From Leifsonia sp052114085 (lineage in GTDB: Bacteria; Actinomycetota; Actinomycetes; Actinomycetales; Microbacteriaceae), in NCBI RefSeq assembly GCF_052114085.1, contig NZ_JBFREB010000001.1:2294001-2358000 (forward strand): DNA of 64,000 nucleotides, in the 5' to 3' direction. Position 1 is the first letter of the stretch; each line of letters opens with the position of its first letter. Both the position numbers and the translations under genes were made by a program. The notes under the pieces are model-generated. The model was not told where the DNA came from and did no database searches. It saw nothing but the letters and a program-made list of their open reading frames with translations. Below are positions 42,306-51,607 of the stretch, piece by piece.

Positions 42306-44822
42306 ATGAGACTCTCCCGACTGAAGCGACTCCCGTCCCGGGTCAAGCGTGCCGCGCGCTACGAGATCCACGCGCACTGGCGGCGTCAGCCGATCGTGCA
42401 GGGCTCCGTGTTCTACGAGTCGTTCTCGGGCAACGGGATGCTCGACAACCCGGAGGCGATCTTCCGCGAGCTTCTCGCGGCACCCGATTTCGGGCACCTC
42501 ACCCACGTCTGGGCGCTCTCCGACCTGTCCCTCTACCGCGCGGCGGTCGAGGAGTTCGCCGGTGATCCGCGCGTCAGCTTCGTCCGCTACGGCTCCGCGG
42601 CGTACTACCGTGCCCTCGCGACGAGTCAGTACCTGGTCAACAACGCGACCTTCCCGCCGGACTTCTCGAAGCGTCCCGGCCAGGTCTACCTGAACACGTG
42701 GCACGGCACGCCGCTGAAGCGCATGGGCTACGACATCGAAGACGGCGCGCTGGCCACCGCGAACATCCTCCGCAACTTCGTTCAGGCCGACTACCTGCTG
42801 TCCGCGAACCCGTTCATGTCGGAACAGATGTACGAGACCGGCTACAAGCTGTCCGGGGTCTATCGCGGCACGCTGGTCGAGGAGGGCTACCCGCGCATCG
42901 ACCGGCAGTTCCTCGACGACCGCGGGCGCGAGGAGGTGCGCCGGCGTTTGATCGACGCGGGCATCCCGCTCGGCGACCGGAAGGTCATCCTGTACGCGCC
43001 GACCTGGAAGGGCCAGACCTTCGGGCGGCCCGAGGACGACCTGGATGCACTGCTCGCCCACATCGCCCAGATCGAGGAGCGCATCGACACCAGCCGGTAC
43101 GCCGTGCTGCTGAAGACGCACCAGACCGTCCACGCCCTCGCCGCGCACCGCCCGGAGCTGAAGCGGATGCTCGTGCCCAACGAGATCCCGACCAACCTCG
43201 TTCTCGGCGCCAGCGACATCCTGATCTCGGACTACTCGAGCATCTTCTTCGACTTCCTGCAGACCGGGCGGCCGATCGTGTTCTTCACGCCCGACCTCGC
43301 CGACTACGCGGGCACCCGAGGCCTCTACTTCGAGCCGGAGGAGTGGCCCGGCCCGGTGCTGATGTCGGCCCGCGAGGTCGGCGACGAGCTCCACGCGATC
43401 GCCGAGGCCGGCGACGCCGTGCCCGAGGAGTCGCGCGAGCGGTACCTCGACATGCAGCGCCGCTTCACGCCGTACGAGAACGGCGAGGCCTCGCGCCGCG
43501 TCGTCGACATCGTGTTCCGCGGCGTGCGCGACGGCTATCGCCTGCGCACCGACCTCGCGGACGACGGCCGTCAGAAGATCCTGCTGTACCTGGGCGGGAT
43601 GCGGCCCAACGGCATCACCACCTCCGCCCTGAACCTGCTCAACAACATCGATCACGAGCGGTACGACGTCTCCGCGTTCTTCGCGCAGAGCCGGTCGGGT
43701 GTCGTCATCGGGAAGCAGCGGCAGATCCATCCCGCCGTCCGTCAGTTCCCGCGGGTCGGCGGCATGAACGGCGCGAAACTGCTGCACCTCGCCCGCCACC
43801 TCGATTTCCGGCGCGGACGGATCGCCCAGCACGCCGACGTCCCGGCGCAGAACCGGCTGTGGGACGACGAGTGGTACCGCTGCTTCGGCGACAGCCGGTT
43901 CGACTACGTGGTCGACTTCTCCGGCTACGGGCCGTTCTGGGCGGCTCTGCTCCTCCACTCGCCCCAGGCGCAGCGAGCGATCTGGCTCCACAACGACCTG
44001 GCATCGGACGCGCACCGCGAGGTGAACGGCGAGAAGCGGATGCTGCACAGCCTCACGCAGATCTTCACGCTGTACCGGCAGTACGACCACCTCGTCTCCG
44101 TCTCCCCCACGCTGTCCGAGATCAACCGGGCCTCCCTCACCGAGTACGCGGCACCCGAGAAGTTCGCGTCGGCGCTCAACACGGTGGACGCGGAGCACAT
44201 CCTCGAGAACGCCGGCGCCGACCTGCACGAGCTGACCTTCGACGAGGAGGTCGGCAGCATCCCCGACTGGGCGGAACTGCTGCTCGCCGACGACGACGTG
44301 ACCACGTTCGTGAATGTCGGCCGCCTGTCGCCCGAGAAGAATCAGGCCCGACTGATCCGCGCGTTCGCCGCCGTTCACGTCGAGAACCCGCGCACGCGCC
44401 TGGTGATCGTGGGGTCGGGTCCTCTCGCCGGCGAGCTGGAGGCGCTGGTGGCGGAGCTGGGGATGCAGGGCTCCGTCTTTCTGACCGGGATGCAGCGCAA
44501 TCCCCACGCGATCATGGCCAAGGCCGATTGCTTCGTGCTGTCCAGCGACTACGAGGGTCAGCCGATGGTGCTCCTGGAGGCGCTGGTACTGCAGCTGCCG
44601 ATCGTCACGGTCGAGTTCGCGTCCGCGAAGAACGCCCTCCCCGTCGGCAGCGGGATGGTCGTCCCGCAGAGCGTCGAGGGTGTGGCCGACGGGATGCGCG
44701 CCTTCCTGCGTGGCGACGTGCCCGACAGCCACTTCGACTTCGTCGCATACAACCGCAAGGCCGTCTCCGAGTTCTACCGCGCGATCGGCGCCGTCCCCGC
44801 CCCTGCTCCCGCCGACTCCTGA
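42306..44822 (+). CDS. CDP-glycerol glycerophosphotransferase/GT4 glycosyltransferase fusion
   Basis: An 838-residue two-domain enzyme. The N-terminal part (to about 410) is a TagF/TarF-like polymerase: YLNTWHGTPLKRMGYDI, ILYAPTWKG, LLKTHQ and ILISDYSSIFFDFLQTGRP. The C-terminal part (from about 420) is a GT-B, GT4-like transferase with VNVGRLSPEKNQARLIRAF and SSDYEGQPMVLLEAL. No signal peptide; a basic N-terminus suggests membrane association. It probably builds a phosphodiester-linked wall polymer and adds sugars. The acceptor and sugars are not known, and no tag/tar cluster is near. Confidence 0.88.
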   Translation: MRLSRLKRLPSRVKRAARYEIHAHWRRQPIVQGSVFYESFSGNGMLDNPEAIFRELLAAPDFGHLTHVWALSDLSLYRAAVEEFAGDPRVSFVRYGSAAYYRALATSQYLVNNATFPPDFSKRPGQVYLNTWHGTPLKRMGYDIEDGALATANILRNFVQADYLLSANPFMSEQMYETGYKLSGVYRGTLVEEGYPRIDRQFLDDRGREEVRRRLIDAGIPLGDRKVILYAPTWKGQTFGRPEDDLDALLAHIAQIEERIDTSRYAVLLKTHQTVHALAAHRPELKRMLVPNEIPTNLVLGASDILISDYSSIFFDFLQTGRPIVFFTPDLADYAGTRGLYFEPEEWPGPVLMSAREVGDELHAIAEAGDAVPEESRERYLDMQRRFTPYENGEASRRVVDIVFRGVRDGYRLRTDLADDGRQKILLYLGGMRPNGITTSALNLLNNIDHERYDVSAFFAQSRSGVVIGKQRQIHPAVRQFPRVGGMNGAKLLHLARHLDFRRGRIAQHADVPAQNRLWDDEWYRCFGDSRFDYVVDFSGYGPFWAALLLHSPQAQRAIWLHNDLASDAHREVNGEKRMLHSLTQIFTLYRQYDHLVSVSPTLSEINRASLTEYAAPEKFASALNTVDAEHILENAGADLHELTFDEEVGSIPDWAELLLADDDVTTFVNVGRLSPEKNQARLIRAFAAVHVENPRTRLVIVGSGPLAGELEALVAELGMQGSVFLTGMQRNPHAIMAKADCFVLSSDYEGQPMVLLEALVLQLPIVTVEFASAKNALPVGSGMVVPQSVEGVADGMRAFLRGDVPDSHFDFVAYNRKAVSEFYRAIGAVPAPAPADS

Positions 44823-44834
44823 CCCCGGCCTGCG

Positions 44835-44901
44835 GCCCCCGAGCACAGGAAAAATGTCGAGCAGAGCGCCCGTAAGCAACAATTTTCCTGTGCTCGGGGG
44901 C
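44835..44901. repeat. 19-bp perfect inverted repeat filling a convergent gap
   Basis: GCCCCCGAGCACAGGAAAA (44835-44853) and TTTTCCTGTGCTCGGGGGC (44883-44901) are exact complements with 29 bases between, taking up nearly all of the 80-bp gap between two convergent stops. The A and T runs face the loop rather than the foot, so it is not a standard terminator, although both RNAs would fold strongly. Confidence 0.8.
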
Positions 44902-44902
44902 G

Positions 44903-46534
44903 TCAGGCGCGGGCGATGAGGGCCGGGAGGTCGAGGGCGGAGGGCAGTTCGCCGTAGAGGGAGCCGCGCTCGGGGCCGAGGCGGGCGGCGACGAACGCGT
45001 CGGCGACGGGAGCCGGTGCATCCCGGATCAGCAGTGACGCCTGCAGGGCGACCGCCAGCCCGGCGACGAGCGGGCGCACCGAGGCCTCGGCAGCCGCAGT
45101 GTCGCCCTCGGCGGATGCGGCGCACGCTGCCACACGCGCGCGCAGCCGGTCGTGGTGCTGGTCGAAGGTGCGGTACACGCCGCGGGCCCCGGCGAGTTCG
45201 GCGTCGAAAGCCTGCCAGGCGTCCGGCTGGCGGCGCAGCGCGCGAAGCACGTCCAGCGCGATCACGTTGCCGGACCCCTCCCAGACCGCCATGACCGGTT
45301 GCTCCCGATACCGCCGGGCCAGCGGGAACGCCTCGGTGTAGCCGTTGCCGCCCAGGCACTCCAGCGCCTCGTACGCATGGCCGGGGCCGCGCTTGCAGAC
45401 CCAGTATTTCGTCACCGCCGTCGCCAGGCGGCGGAAGGCCGCGTCCGCCCCCGATGCGTCGGCGTCGTGCGCCCGCGCCAGGCGCAGGGCCACCGCGGTC
45501 GCCGCCTCCGACTCCAGCGACAGGTCGGCGAGGACCGCTGCCATCGCGGGCTGGTCGACCAACCGGGAACCGAAGGCGGACCGGTGCCGGACATGCCACG
45601 CCGCCTCCGCGACGGCCTGGCGCATCCCGGCCGCACTGCCGTGCACGCAGTCGAGCCGCGTGCGGTTGACCATCTCCAGGATGGTGCGCACGCCGCGTCC
45701 CTCCTCCCCCAGCAGGTAGCCGACTGTGCCGTCGAACTCCACTTCGCTGGAGGCGTTGGAGCGGTTGCCGAGTTTGTCCTTCAGCCGCTGGATGAGGAAC
45801 ACGTTCCGTTCGCCGTCGTCCAGCACCCGCGGCACCAGAAAGCAGGACAGCCCGGCCGCGGTCTGCGCCAGGACGAGGAACGCATCCGACATCGGCGCCG
45901 AGCAGAACCATTTGTGGCCCGTGATCAGCCAACGCCCGTCCCCGTCGGCGAGCGCGCGCGTCGTGTTGGCCCGCACATCCGACCCGCCCTGCTTCTCGGT
46001 CATCGCCATCCCGAACAGCGCCGATGTCTTGTCCGCAGCGAGTCGAGGGTCGTAGTCGCAGCTGAGGAGGCGCGGCATCCACTCGTCGGAGAGGGATGCG
46101 GAGGCAGCGAGGGCCGGCACAGCGGCGTGGGTCATCGACACCGGGCAGGCGTGCCCCGGCTCCACCTGCGCGAACAGCATGAACGTGGCGGCCCGGGCGA
46201 CGTTGGCGCCGGGACGCGGGTCCGCCCACGCCGAGGTGTGGGCACCGGCGGCGACCGCGGCCGCGATGATGCGGTGGTAGCCGTCGTCGTACTCGACCTC
46301 GTCGATGCGGTTTCCCCAGCGGTCGAACGCGCGCAGCTGCGGCTCGTGCCCGTTGGCGAGCTCCGCGTCCCGCTGAAACGCGGCGGAGCCGACGAACCGG
46401 CCGACCTGTCCGAGCGACGCCGTCGCCCACCCGGCTTCGTATCGCTCGACGCCCTCGCGGAGCGGCAGGTTCGCGGCGAACTCGTCGACGTCGACGCGCG
46501 GCGGAGGCTGGTTCACGACGGCGTGAGTGACCAT
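44903..46534 (-). CDS. AidB-like acyl-CoA dehydrogenase
   Basis: A 543-residue flavoprotein, longer than ordinary acyl-CoA dehydrogenases and matching the AidB/isovaleryl-CoA dehydrogenase-like group. ALFGMAMTEKQGGSDVRANTT and the FAD-contacting GHKWFCSAPMSDAFLVLAQT lie mid-protein; GRGVRTILEMVNRTRLDC and ECLGGNGYTEAFPLARRYRE, with VWEGSGNV, are family marks. E. coli AidB is part of the alkylation response. The role here is open. The ATG follows a TAGACT box by six bases. Confidence 0.9.
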   Translation of the reverse strand: MVTHAVVNQPPPRVDVDEFAANLPLREGVERYEAGWATASLGQVGRFVGSAAFQRDAELANGHEPQLRAFDRWGNRIDEVEYDDGYHRIIAAAVAAGAHTSAWADPRPGANVARAATFMLFAQVEPGHACPVSMTHAAVPALAASASLSDEWMPRLLSCDYDPRLAADKTSALFGMAMTEKQGGSDVRANTTRALADGDGRWLITGHKWFCSAPMSDAFLVLAQTAAGLSCFLVPRVLDDGERNVFLIQRLKDKLGNRSNASSEVEFDGTVGYLLGEEGRGVRTILEMVNRTRLDCVHGSAAGMRQAVAEAAWHVRHRSAFGSRLVDQPAMAAVLADLSLESEAATAVALRLARAHDADASGADAAFRRLATAVTKYWVCKRGPGHAYEALECLGGNGYTEAFPLARRYREQPVMAVWEGSGNVIALDVLRALRRQPDAWQAFDAELAGARGVYRTFDQHHDRLRARVAACAASAEGDTAAAEASVRPLVAGLAVALQASLLIRDAPAPVADAFVAARLGPERGSLYGELPSALDLPALIARA

Positions 46535-46540
46535 GGCGGG

Positions 46541-46546
46541 AGTCTA
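46541..46546 (-). promoter_or_regulatory. -10 box of the AidB-like gene
   Basis: TAGACT on the minus strand, six bases before the start codon; divergent from the ABC-F gene's TAGGCT only 17 bases away. Confidence 0.5.
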
Positions 46547-46562
46547 CTGCCGCCCGTCCCGG

Positions 46563-46568
46563 TAGGCT
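46563..46568 (+). promoter_or_regulatory. -10 box of the ABC-F gene
   Basis: TAGGCT ends ten bases before the ATG at 46579; the 5' leader would be only a few bases. Confidence 0.4.
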
Positions 46569-46578
46569 GGAGACCCTC

Positions 46579-48369
46579 ATGGCCCACCTTCTCGGCGCGG
46601 AAGCGCTGCACCTCGAGTACCCCACGCGCACCGTCTTCGATTCCGTCACCCTCGGGCTCTCGGAGGGCGATCGGATCGGCGTGGTCGGCCGCAACGGCGA
46701 CGGCAAGTCGACTCTGCTGCAGCTGCTCGGGGGGACGCTGGAGCCGGACTCCGGGCGGGTCACCCGGCGGCGCGGCGTGACGGTCGGGATGCTGGACCAG
46801 CGCGACATCCTGCCCGATCAGCTGACGGTCGGTCATGCCATCGTCGGCGACCGCGACGAGCACCTGTGGGCGAGTGATCCGCGCATCCGGGACGTGCTGG
46901 CCGGTCTGGTCGCGGACATCCGCTGGGACGCCACCATCGGCGAGCTCTCCGGCGGCCAGCGCCGACGGGTCGCCCTCGCCGCGCTCTTGGTGCACGACCA
47001 CGACATCCTCTTCCTTGACGAGCCCACCAACCACCTCGATCTGGAGGGTGTCGCGTGGCTGGCCCAGCACCTCAAGGGGCGGTGGTCGGCGACCTCGGGA
47101 GCGCTCGTGGTGGTGACGCACGACCGGTGGTTCCTCGACGAGGTGTCGACCGCGACCTGGGAGGTGCACGACGGCATCGTCGAGCCCTTCGAGGGCGGGT
47201 ACGCCGCGTATGTGCTGCAGCGGGTGGAACGCGACCGGATGAACGCGGTAGCCGAGACCAAGCGGCAGAACCTGATGCGCAAGGAGCTGGCGTGGCTGCG
47301 CCGCGGCGCTCCGGCCAGAACCTCGAAGCCGAAGTTCCGGATGGACGCGGCCGCCGAGCTGATCGCCGACGAGCCGCCCCTGCGTGACACGGTCGCCCTG
47401 ACCAGCCTGGCGACCGCGCGGCTCGGCAAGGATGTCGTCGACCTGCTCGATGTGTCGGTCTCCTACCCCCCGAAAACCGTGCTGCGCGAGGTGGAGTGGC
47501 GCATCGCCCCCGGCGAGCGCACCGGCATCCTGGGCGTCAACGGCGCCGGGAAGTCCACCCTCCTAGGACTGGTCGCGGGCACCGTCACGCCGGACTCCGG
47601 CCGTGTGAAGCGGGGCAAGACTGTCAAAATCGCGACCCTCACGCAGCAGCTCGACGAGCTGGAGGACGTGCTGGAGGACCGCGTCAGCGCGGTCGTCGCG
47701 AGCAAGAAGACGACGTATCTCGCGGGTGGCAAGGAGGTCAGCCCCGGCCAGATGCTGGAGCGGCTGGGCTTCACGAACGCGCAGCTGTCCACCCCGGTGA
47801 AGGATCTGTCGGGCGGCCAGAAGCGTCGGCTCCAGTTGCTGCTCATCCTGCTGGACGAACCCAACGTGCTCATCCTCGACGAGCCCACCAACGACCTGGA
47901 CACGGACATGCTCGCCGCGATGGAGGATCTGCTCGACTCCTGGCCGGGGACGCTGCTCGTCGTGTCGCACGACCGGTACCTGCTGGAACGTGTCACGGAC
48001 CAGCAGTACGCGGTGCTGGATGGGCGGCTTCGCCACCTTCCGGGCGGGGTGGACGAGTACCTGCGGCTCCGGCGGGCGCAGAGCGCTGAGCCGGCAGCGG
48101 GAGGCGCGACCGCGACGGCGACCGCCACCTCCACTCCCGCTCTCTCCGGCGCTGCACTCCGCACCGCCGAGAAAGAGCTGACCGCCCTGGACCGCCGGCT
48201 CGCCAAGGTGACCGACCAGGTCGCGGCGAAGCACGAAGAGCTGGCCCGCCACGACCAGAGCGACTACGTCGGCCTCGGCCGGCTCACCGACGAGCTCAGG
48301 ACGCTCGAGGGAGAGATCGCCGACCTGGAGACGCGCTGGCTGGAACTCTCGGAGCAGCTCGAAGGCTGA
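46579..48369 (+). CDS. ABC-F family ATPase
   Basis: A 596-residue protein with two ABC domains and no membrane segments. Walker A: GRNGDGKST (37-45) and GVNGAGKST (about 323-331). Signatures LSGGQRRRVALAALL and LSGGQKRRLQLLLIL. Walker B ILFLDEPTNHLD and VLILDEPTNDLD. A linker with RRGAPARTSKPKFRMDAA lies between, and a C-terminal coiled coil (about 530-596) follows an Ala/Thr-rich hinge. It is probably a ribosome-associated Uup-like factor; antibiotic resistance is possible but not indicated. Confidence 0.93.
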   Translation: MAHLLGAEALHLEYPTRTVFDSVTLGLSEGDRIGVVGRNGDGKSTLLQLLGGTLEPDSGRVTRRRGVTVGMLDQRDILPDQLTVGHAIVGDRDEHLWASDPRIRDVLAGLVADIRWDATIGELSGGQRRRVALAALLVHDHDILFLDEPTNHLDLEGVAWLAQHLKGRWSATSGALVVVTHDRWFLDEVSTATWEVHDGIVEPFEGGYAAYVLQRVERDRMNAVAETKRQNLMRKELAWLRRGAPARTSKPKFRMDAAAELIADEPPLRDTVALTSLATARLGKDVVDLLDVSVSYPPKTVLREVEWRIAPGERTGILGVNGAGKSTLLGLVAGTVTPDSGRVKRGKTVKIATLTQQLDELEDVLEDRVSAVVASKKTTYLAGGKEVSPGQMLERLGFTNAQLSTPVKDLSGGQKRRLQLLLILLDEPNVLILDEPTNDLDTDMLAAMEDLLDSWPGTLLVVSHDRYLLERVTDQQYAVLDGRLRHLPGGVDEYLRLRRAQSAEPAAGGATATATATSTPALSGAALRTAEKELTALDRRLAKVTDQVAAKHEELARHDQSDYVGLGRLTDELRTLEGEIADLETRWLELSEQLEG

Positions 48370-48437
48370 CCGCCTCGACCGACCGCACGACGCGTCCCCC
48401 CGGACTGGGGAACGAAAGCGCGCGGCCGCTGTGCGAT

Positions 48438-48450
48438 GATCCTGAGGATC
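48438..48450. promoter_or_regulatory. Palindrome upstream of the LuxR-type ATPase gene
   Basis: GATCCTgAGGATC is perfectly symmetric, nested in GTGCG and CGCAC (48431-48460), about 50 bases before the regulator start. It could be an operator or a small hairpin at the end of the ABC-F message. Confidence 0.35.
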
Positions 48451-48496
48451 GGTGGCGCACCCGAACCTGCGCGGCCGATGGGGACAGGAGCGGCAC

Positions 48497-51313
48497 GTGG
48501 GCGACGAGAAGCGGGCTGTGGACGAACGGCCCCTGTTCGGACGGGACCGCGCCCGGGAGACGATGCTCCTGGTCGCGCATCGGGCGCGGGAGCACGGCGG
48601 CGCCGTCCTGGTGACGGGCGAAGCGGGGCTCGGCAAGACCGCGCTGCTCGCCGACGTCGCCGAACGGCTGGAGGGATGGACAGTCCTCCGCGTTCACGCC
48701 GACTCCTTCGAGTCGGACCTCGCCTACGCCACTGTCGAGACTCTGGTGCGTGGGATGAACGGGCTGCGGGTCCGCCGCGCCGCCCCATCCAGCGCCATCC
48801 GTCCGCCGGCCCCGGGAGACGACCCGCTCACCGTCGGCCGGCTCCTGCTCGACGCCATCGACGGAATCGACGGCCCGGTGTGTCTGATCGTCGACGACGC
48901 CCAGTGGGTCGACGAACCGTCCGCCCGGGCACTGCGCTTCGTGGTCCGGCGCCTCGCCGACCAGGGCTTCCTGTTCACTGCGGCGACGCGACCGCAGCAG
49001 AACAACGTGGTCGCCCTGTTCGACGACATCGCGTCCACCACGGCCAACCACGCCCGGATCGACCTCACGCCACTGACAGTCGGCGACACGCAGGAGCTGG
49101 CCCGCCACATCCTGGGCCACGCGGTCTCCCGTCGGACGGCGACGCGTCTCACCGAGGCGACGCAGGGTTCGCCGCTGCTGCTCAGCGTCCTTCTCGGTCA
49201 GCTCCGGGAGACGTTCGCGCAGGCATTGCATCCGGCCGGCTGGGACCTCCCCGCCACGGCGATCACACCCCTCGCGACGGCGATCTCCGCCTCCCTGGAA
49301 GGTGCGGACCCGTCGGTCCGCGCCGCGGCGGAACTGGTGGCCGTGCTCCGCGATCCGCTGCCGCTGCCCGTCGTCGGCACCATCGCCACCCGCCTCGGCG
49401 CCGATGTCCACGTGCACGCCGCGGTCGCGCGCGGTCTGGTACTGGCCGAGACCCGCGACGGAGTGGTGCACGTCGAACCGGCGCACGCCATCCTGGCGGA
49501 TGCCCTCGCGGCGGAAGTGCCGCTCGACCGCCGATCCGCCATCCACCGCGTCGCCGCAGAGGTGCTGTCCGGACACCGGGCGCTGCGGCACCGTGTGGAG
49601 GCCGCGCACCAGGCCGATCCGACCCTCGTCGCCGAGCTGCTGGCGGCCGCGCTGACGGTCTCCGACCTGGGCCAGGCGGAGCAGGCGCTCAGTTACGCGC
49701 GGTCGGCGGTCGACCTGGCCGCAGGTCCCGAAGCCGAACGCGCGCTGCTGGAACTCGGCCTCATCGCCATGAGGTTCCGGATGCACGAGCGCATCCTCGA
49801 GCTCCGGCCCGCGTTCGAGGCGCTGCCGCCGTCCCCCGTCCGGGACGCCGTCCTCCTGGAACTTCGGACGCTCTCCCGCGACCTGCCGGGCGCCATGGCA
49901 CTGGCGCTCGCCTTCGAAGAGCGGCCCGCGACCACGCCCGACGAGCGTGCGATCCGGTCGCACGCCGCCGAGGCGCTGGCCAAGGTGCTGATGGCGACCG
50001 GCGACTTTCCCGGGGTCCTGGACCACCTGGATGCCGCGCGGCGGCACATCGCCGAGAGCCCCGACCCGGCGGAGGTCGGCGATCCGGCGCTGCGCTGGCT
50101 GGCAGCCCCCGAGGACGACCTGACGCGCCTACTCGGCTGGGCCATCAACTCCGCCGCGCATTCGCGCCGGCCGGACCTGTTCGGGCCGCTCACCGCGGAA
50201 CTCGACGAGCTGGTCGTCGGCCACGAGTCGCCGGCAGCGGTGGACGCGCTCGTCAGCCGTTCGCGGGTGTTCATCCTGAGCGGCGACATCGAGCGCGCAC
50301 GCGCAGACCTGGCACGCGCCAACGACCTGGCGCGGCTCTTCCCCACAAGCTGGACGGCCGGCTTCGCGCGGACGATGTACGCGCACATCCTCTACCTCAC
50401 GGGCGACTGGGAGGAGTCGGTGACGCTCGCCGACACCGCCGTCGCGCTGGCGCTCGACGAGACCGACCTTTCGTGCTGGCCGATCGCCCTGTGGGCCTCC
50501 GCTCTGGTCCGCGCAGCGCGCGGAGAGGCGGAGGCGGTGGACGAGCGCCTGCGCGCCGCTGCCCAGGCGGACCCGCGGATCACCGGCTCGTACGACGGCG
50601 ACCTGCCCTACCTGGCACGCGCGGAGCTTGCGCGGGCGCTCGGCCGACCGGAGGAGCAGTTGGCGGCGACGGCGCAGGCCGAGGCGGCCGCCTCCCGCGG
50701 CTCCACCCTCGGCTGGCTGACGTACCGGGTGGATGCGCTCGCGGCGCTGGGGCGCGGCGAGGAGGCGCGGGTGGCGTACGAGCGTTGCGCAGCGCCCGGG
50801 TTGTGGCGACCCTACTACGGCTCGCTGCGCTGGCTCGAAGGCCGTGTTCTCGAGGCGGAGGGGAGCGCTGCCGAAGCCCTCGACGCCTACCAGGCGGCGA
50901 TCGAGGAGCCGGCAGCCGAGAGGTTCCCCTTCCCGCAGGCGGTGGCCGCATTCGACGCCGGGCGGCTCGCCCTTGCCGCCGGACAGGCGGCCCGCGGTCG
51001 CGAGCACCTGGAGAAGGCGGCGGCCACCTTCCGGCGGCTCGGTGCCTCCGGCTACCTGGCGCGCTGCGTCCGGCTGCTCGACGAGGCAACCGTGGTGCCG
51101 TCCACGACCGACCCGCTGGCGACGCTCACCACCCGTGAGCGTCAGGTGGCGCACGCCCTGGCTGCCGGGATGACGAACAAGGAGATCGCGGAGCGGCTCT
51201 ACGTGTCGGTGACGACGGTCAACTTCCACGTGCGCAACATCCTGTCGAAGCTCGGGCTGCGCTCGCGGCGCGACCTGCGGACGCTGTCGCGGAGGCGACC
51301 CGTCAAGTCTTGA
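48497..51313 (+). CDS. LuxR family regulator with AAA ATPase domain (LAL type)
   Basis: A 938-residue regulator from a GTG six bases after AGGAG. The N-terminal AAA/NB-ARC-like ATPase has FGRDRARE, Walker A GEAGLGKT (41-48) and Walker B VCLIVDDAQWVDE. The long middle is helical, TPR-like. The C-terminal LuxR helix-turn-helix is LTTRERQVAHALAAGMTNKE followed by YVSVTTVNFHVRNILSKLG. LAL proteins usually activate a nearby catabolic or secondary-metabolite operon; none is adjacent here, so its target is unknown. Confidence 0.93.
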   Translation: MGDEKRAVDERPLFGRDRARETMLLVAHRAREHGGAVLVTGEAGLGKTALLADVAERLEGWTVLRVHADSFESDLAYATVETLVRGMNGLRVRRAAPSSAIRPPAPGDDPLTVGRLLLDAIDGIDGPVCLIVDDAQWVDEPSARALRFVVRRLADQGFLFTAATRPQQNNVVALFDDIASTTANHARIDLTPLTVGDTQELARHILGHAVSRRTATRLTEATQGSPLLLSVLLGQLRETFAQALHPAGWDLPATAITPLATAISASLEGADPSVRAAAELVAVLRDPLPLPVVGTIATRLGADVHVHAAVARGLVLAETRDGVVHVEPAHAILADALAAEVPLDRRSAIHRVAAEVLSGHRALRHRVEAAHQADPTLVAELLAAALTVSDLGQAEQALSYARSAVDLAAGPEAERALLELGLIAMRFRMHERILELRPAFEALPPSPVRDAVLLELRTLSRDLPGAMALALAFEERPATTPDERAIRSHAAEALAKVLMATGDFPGVLDHLDAARRHIAESPDPAEVGDPALRWLAAPEDDLTRLLGWAINSAAHSRRPDLFGPLTAELDELVVGHESPAAVDALVSRSRVFILSGDIERARADLARANDLARLFPTSWTAGFARTMYAHILYLTGDWEESVTLADTAVALALDETDLSCWPIALWASALVRAARGEAEAVDERLRAAAQADPRITGSYDGDLPYLARAELARALGRPEEQLAATAQAEAAASRGSTLGWLTYRVDALAALGRGEEARVAYERCAAPGLWRPYYGSLRWLEGRVLEAEGSAAEALDAYQAAIEEPAAERFPFPQAVAAFDAGRLALAAGQAARGREHLEKAAATFRRLGASGYLARCVRLLDEATVVPSTTDPLATLTTRERQVAHALAAGMTNKEIAERLYVSVTTVNFHVRNILSKLGLRSRRDLRTLSRRRPVKS

Positions 51314-51514
51314 CGGTTTCGGCCCCTGAGTGAGAGGGACGGGGCGCGTCGTCGGTAGTGTGAAAGCACCTGGGATGCCCGGCCCAGTGCGCGGAAACGC
51401 TTCCCGAATTCGACGAATCGTCTCAACCCGACGCGTGCTGTCTGCCGGGCATCCTCTGGTCTCGCCCCCCTGTGCGCCCCGTCTGCGTCTGCGGCCCCGT
51501 CTGCCGCGAGCGCA

Positions 51515-51586
51515 GGAGATTCGAACGATTTCCGGTCGAATCTCCCGCGGAACTGCTTCACGTCGGAGATTCGACGACCGATCTCC
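51515..51586. repeat. GGAGATTCGA repeats
   Basis: GGAGATTCGA occurs at 51515 and 51565 and inverted at 51536-51545 (TCGAATCTCC). The first pair forms a 10-bp stem with an 11-bp loop; the third, with ATCTCC at 51581-51586, forms a smaller hairpin with one bulge. They lie just past the ispE stop, in a gap of 294 bp that shows no gene. Confidence 0.65.
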
Positions 51587-51607
51587 TTCGTTTCACAAAC
51601 GGTCCTG

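Noticed and set aside
42144..46808. Very long minus-strand open frame of more than 1500 codons across the wall-polymer transferase gene
   Set aside because: It runs antisense through a gene with clear family motifs and then out of frame through the AidB-like gene; its Arg/Val/Asp-rich translation is typical of a GC-rich shadow.
51314..51607. Small gene in the gap between the LAL regulator and ispE
   Set aside because: Open frames there are short, lack ribosome sites and overlap the GGAGATTCGA repeats; nothing supports coding.
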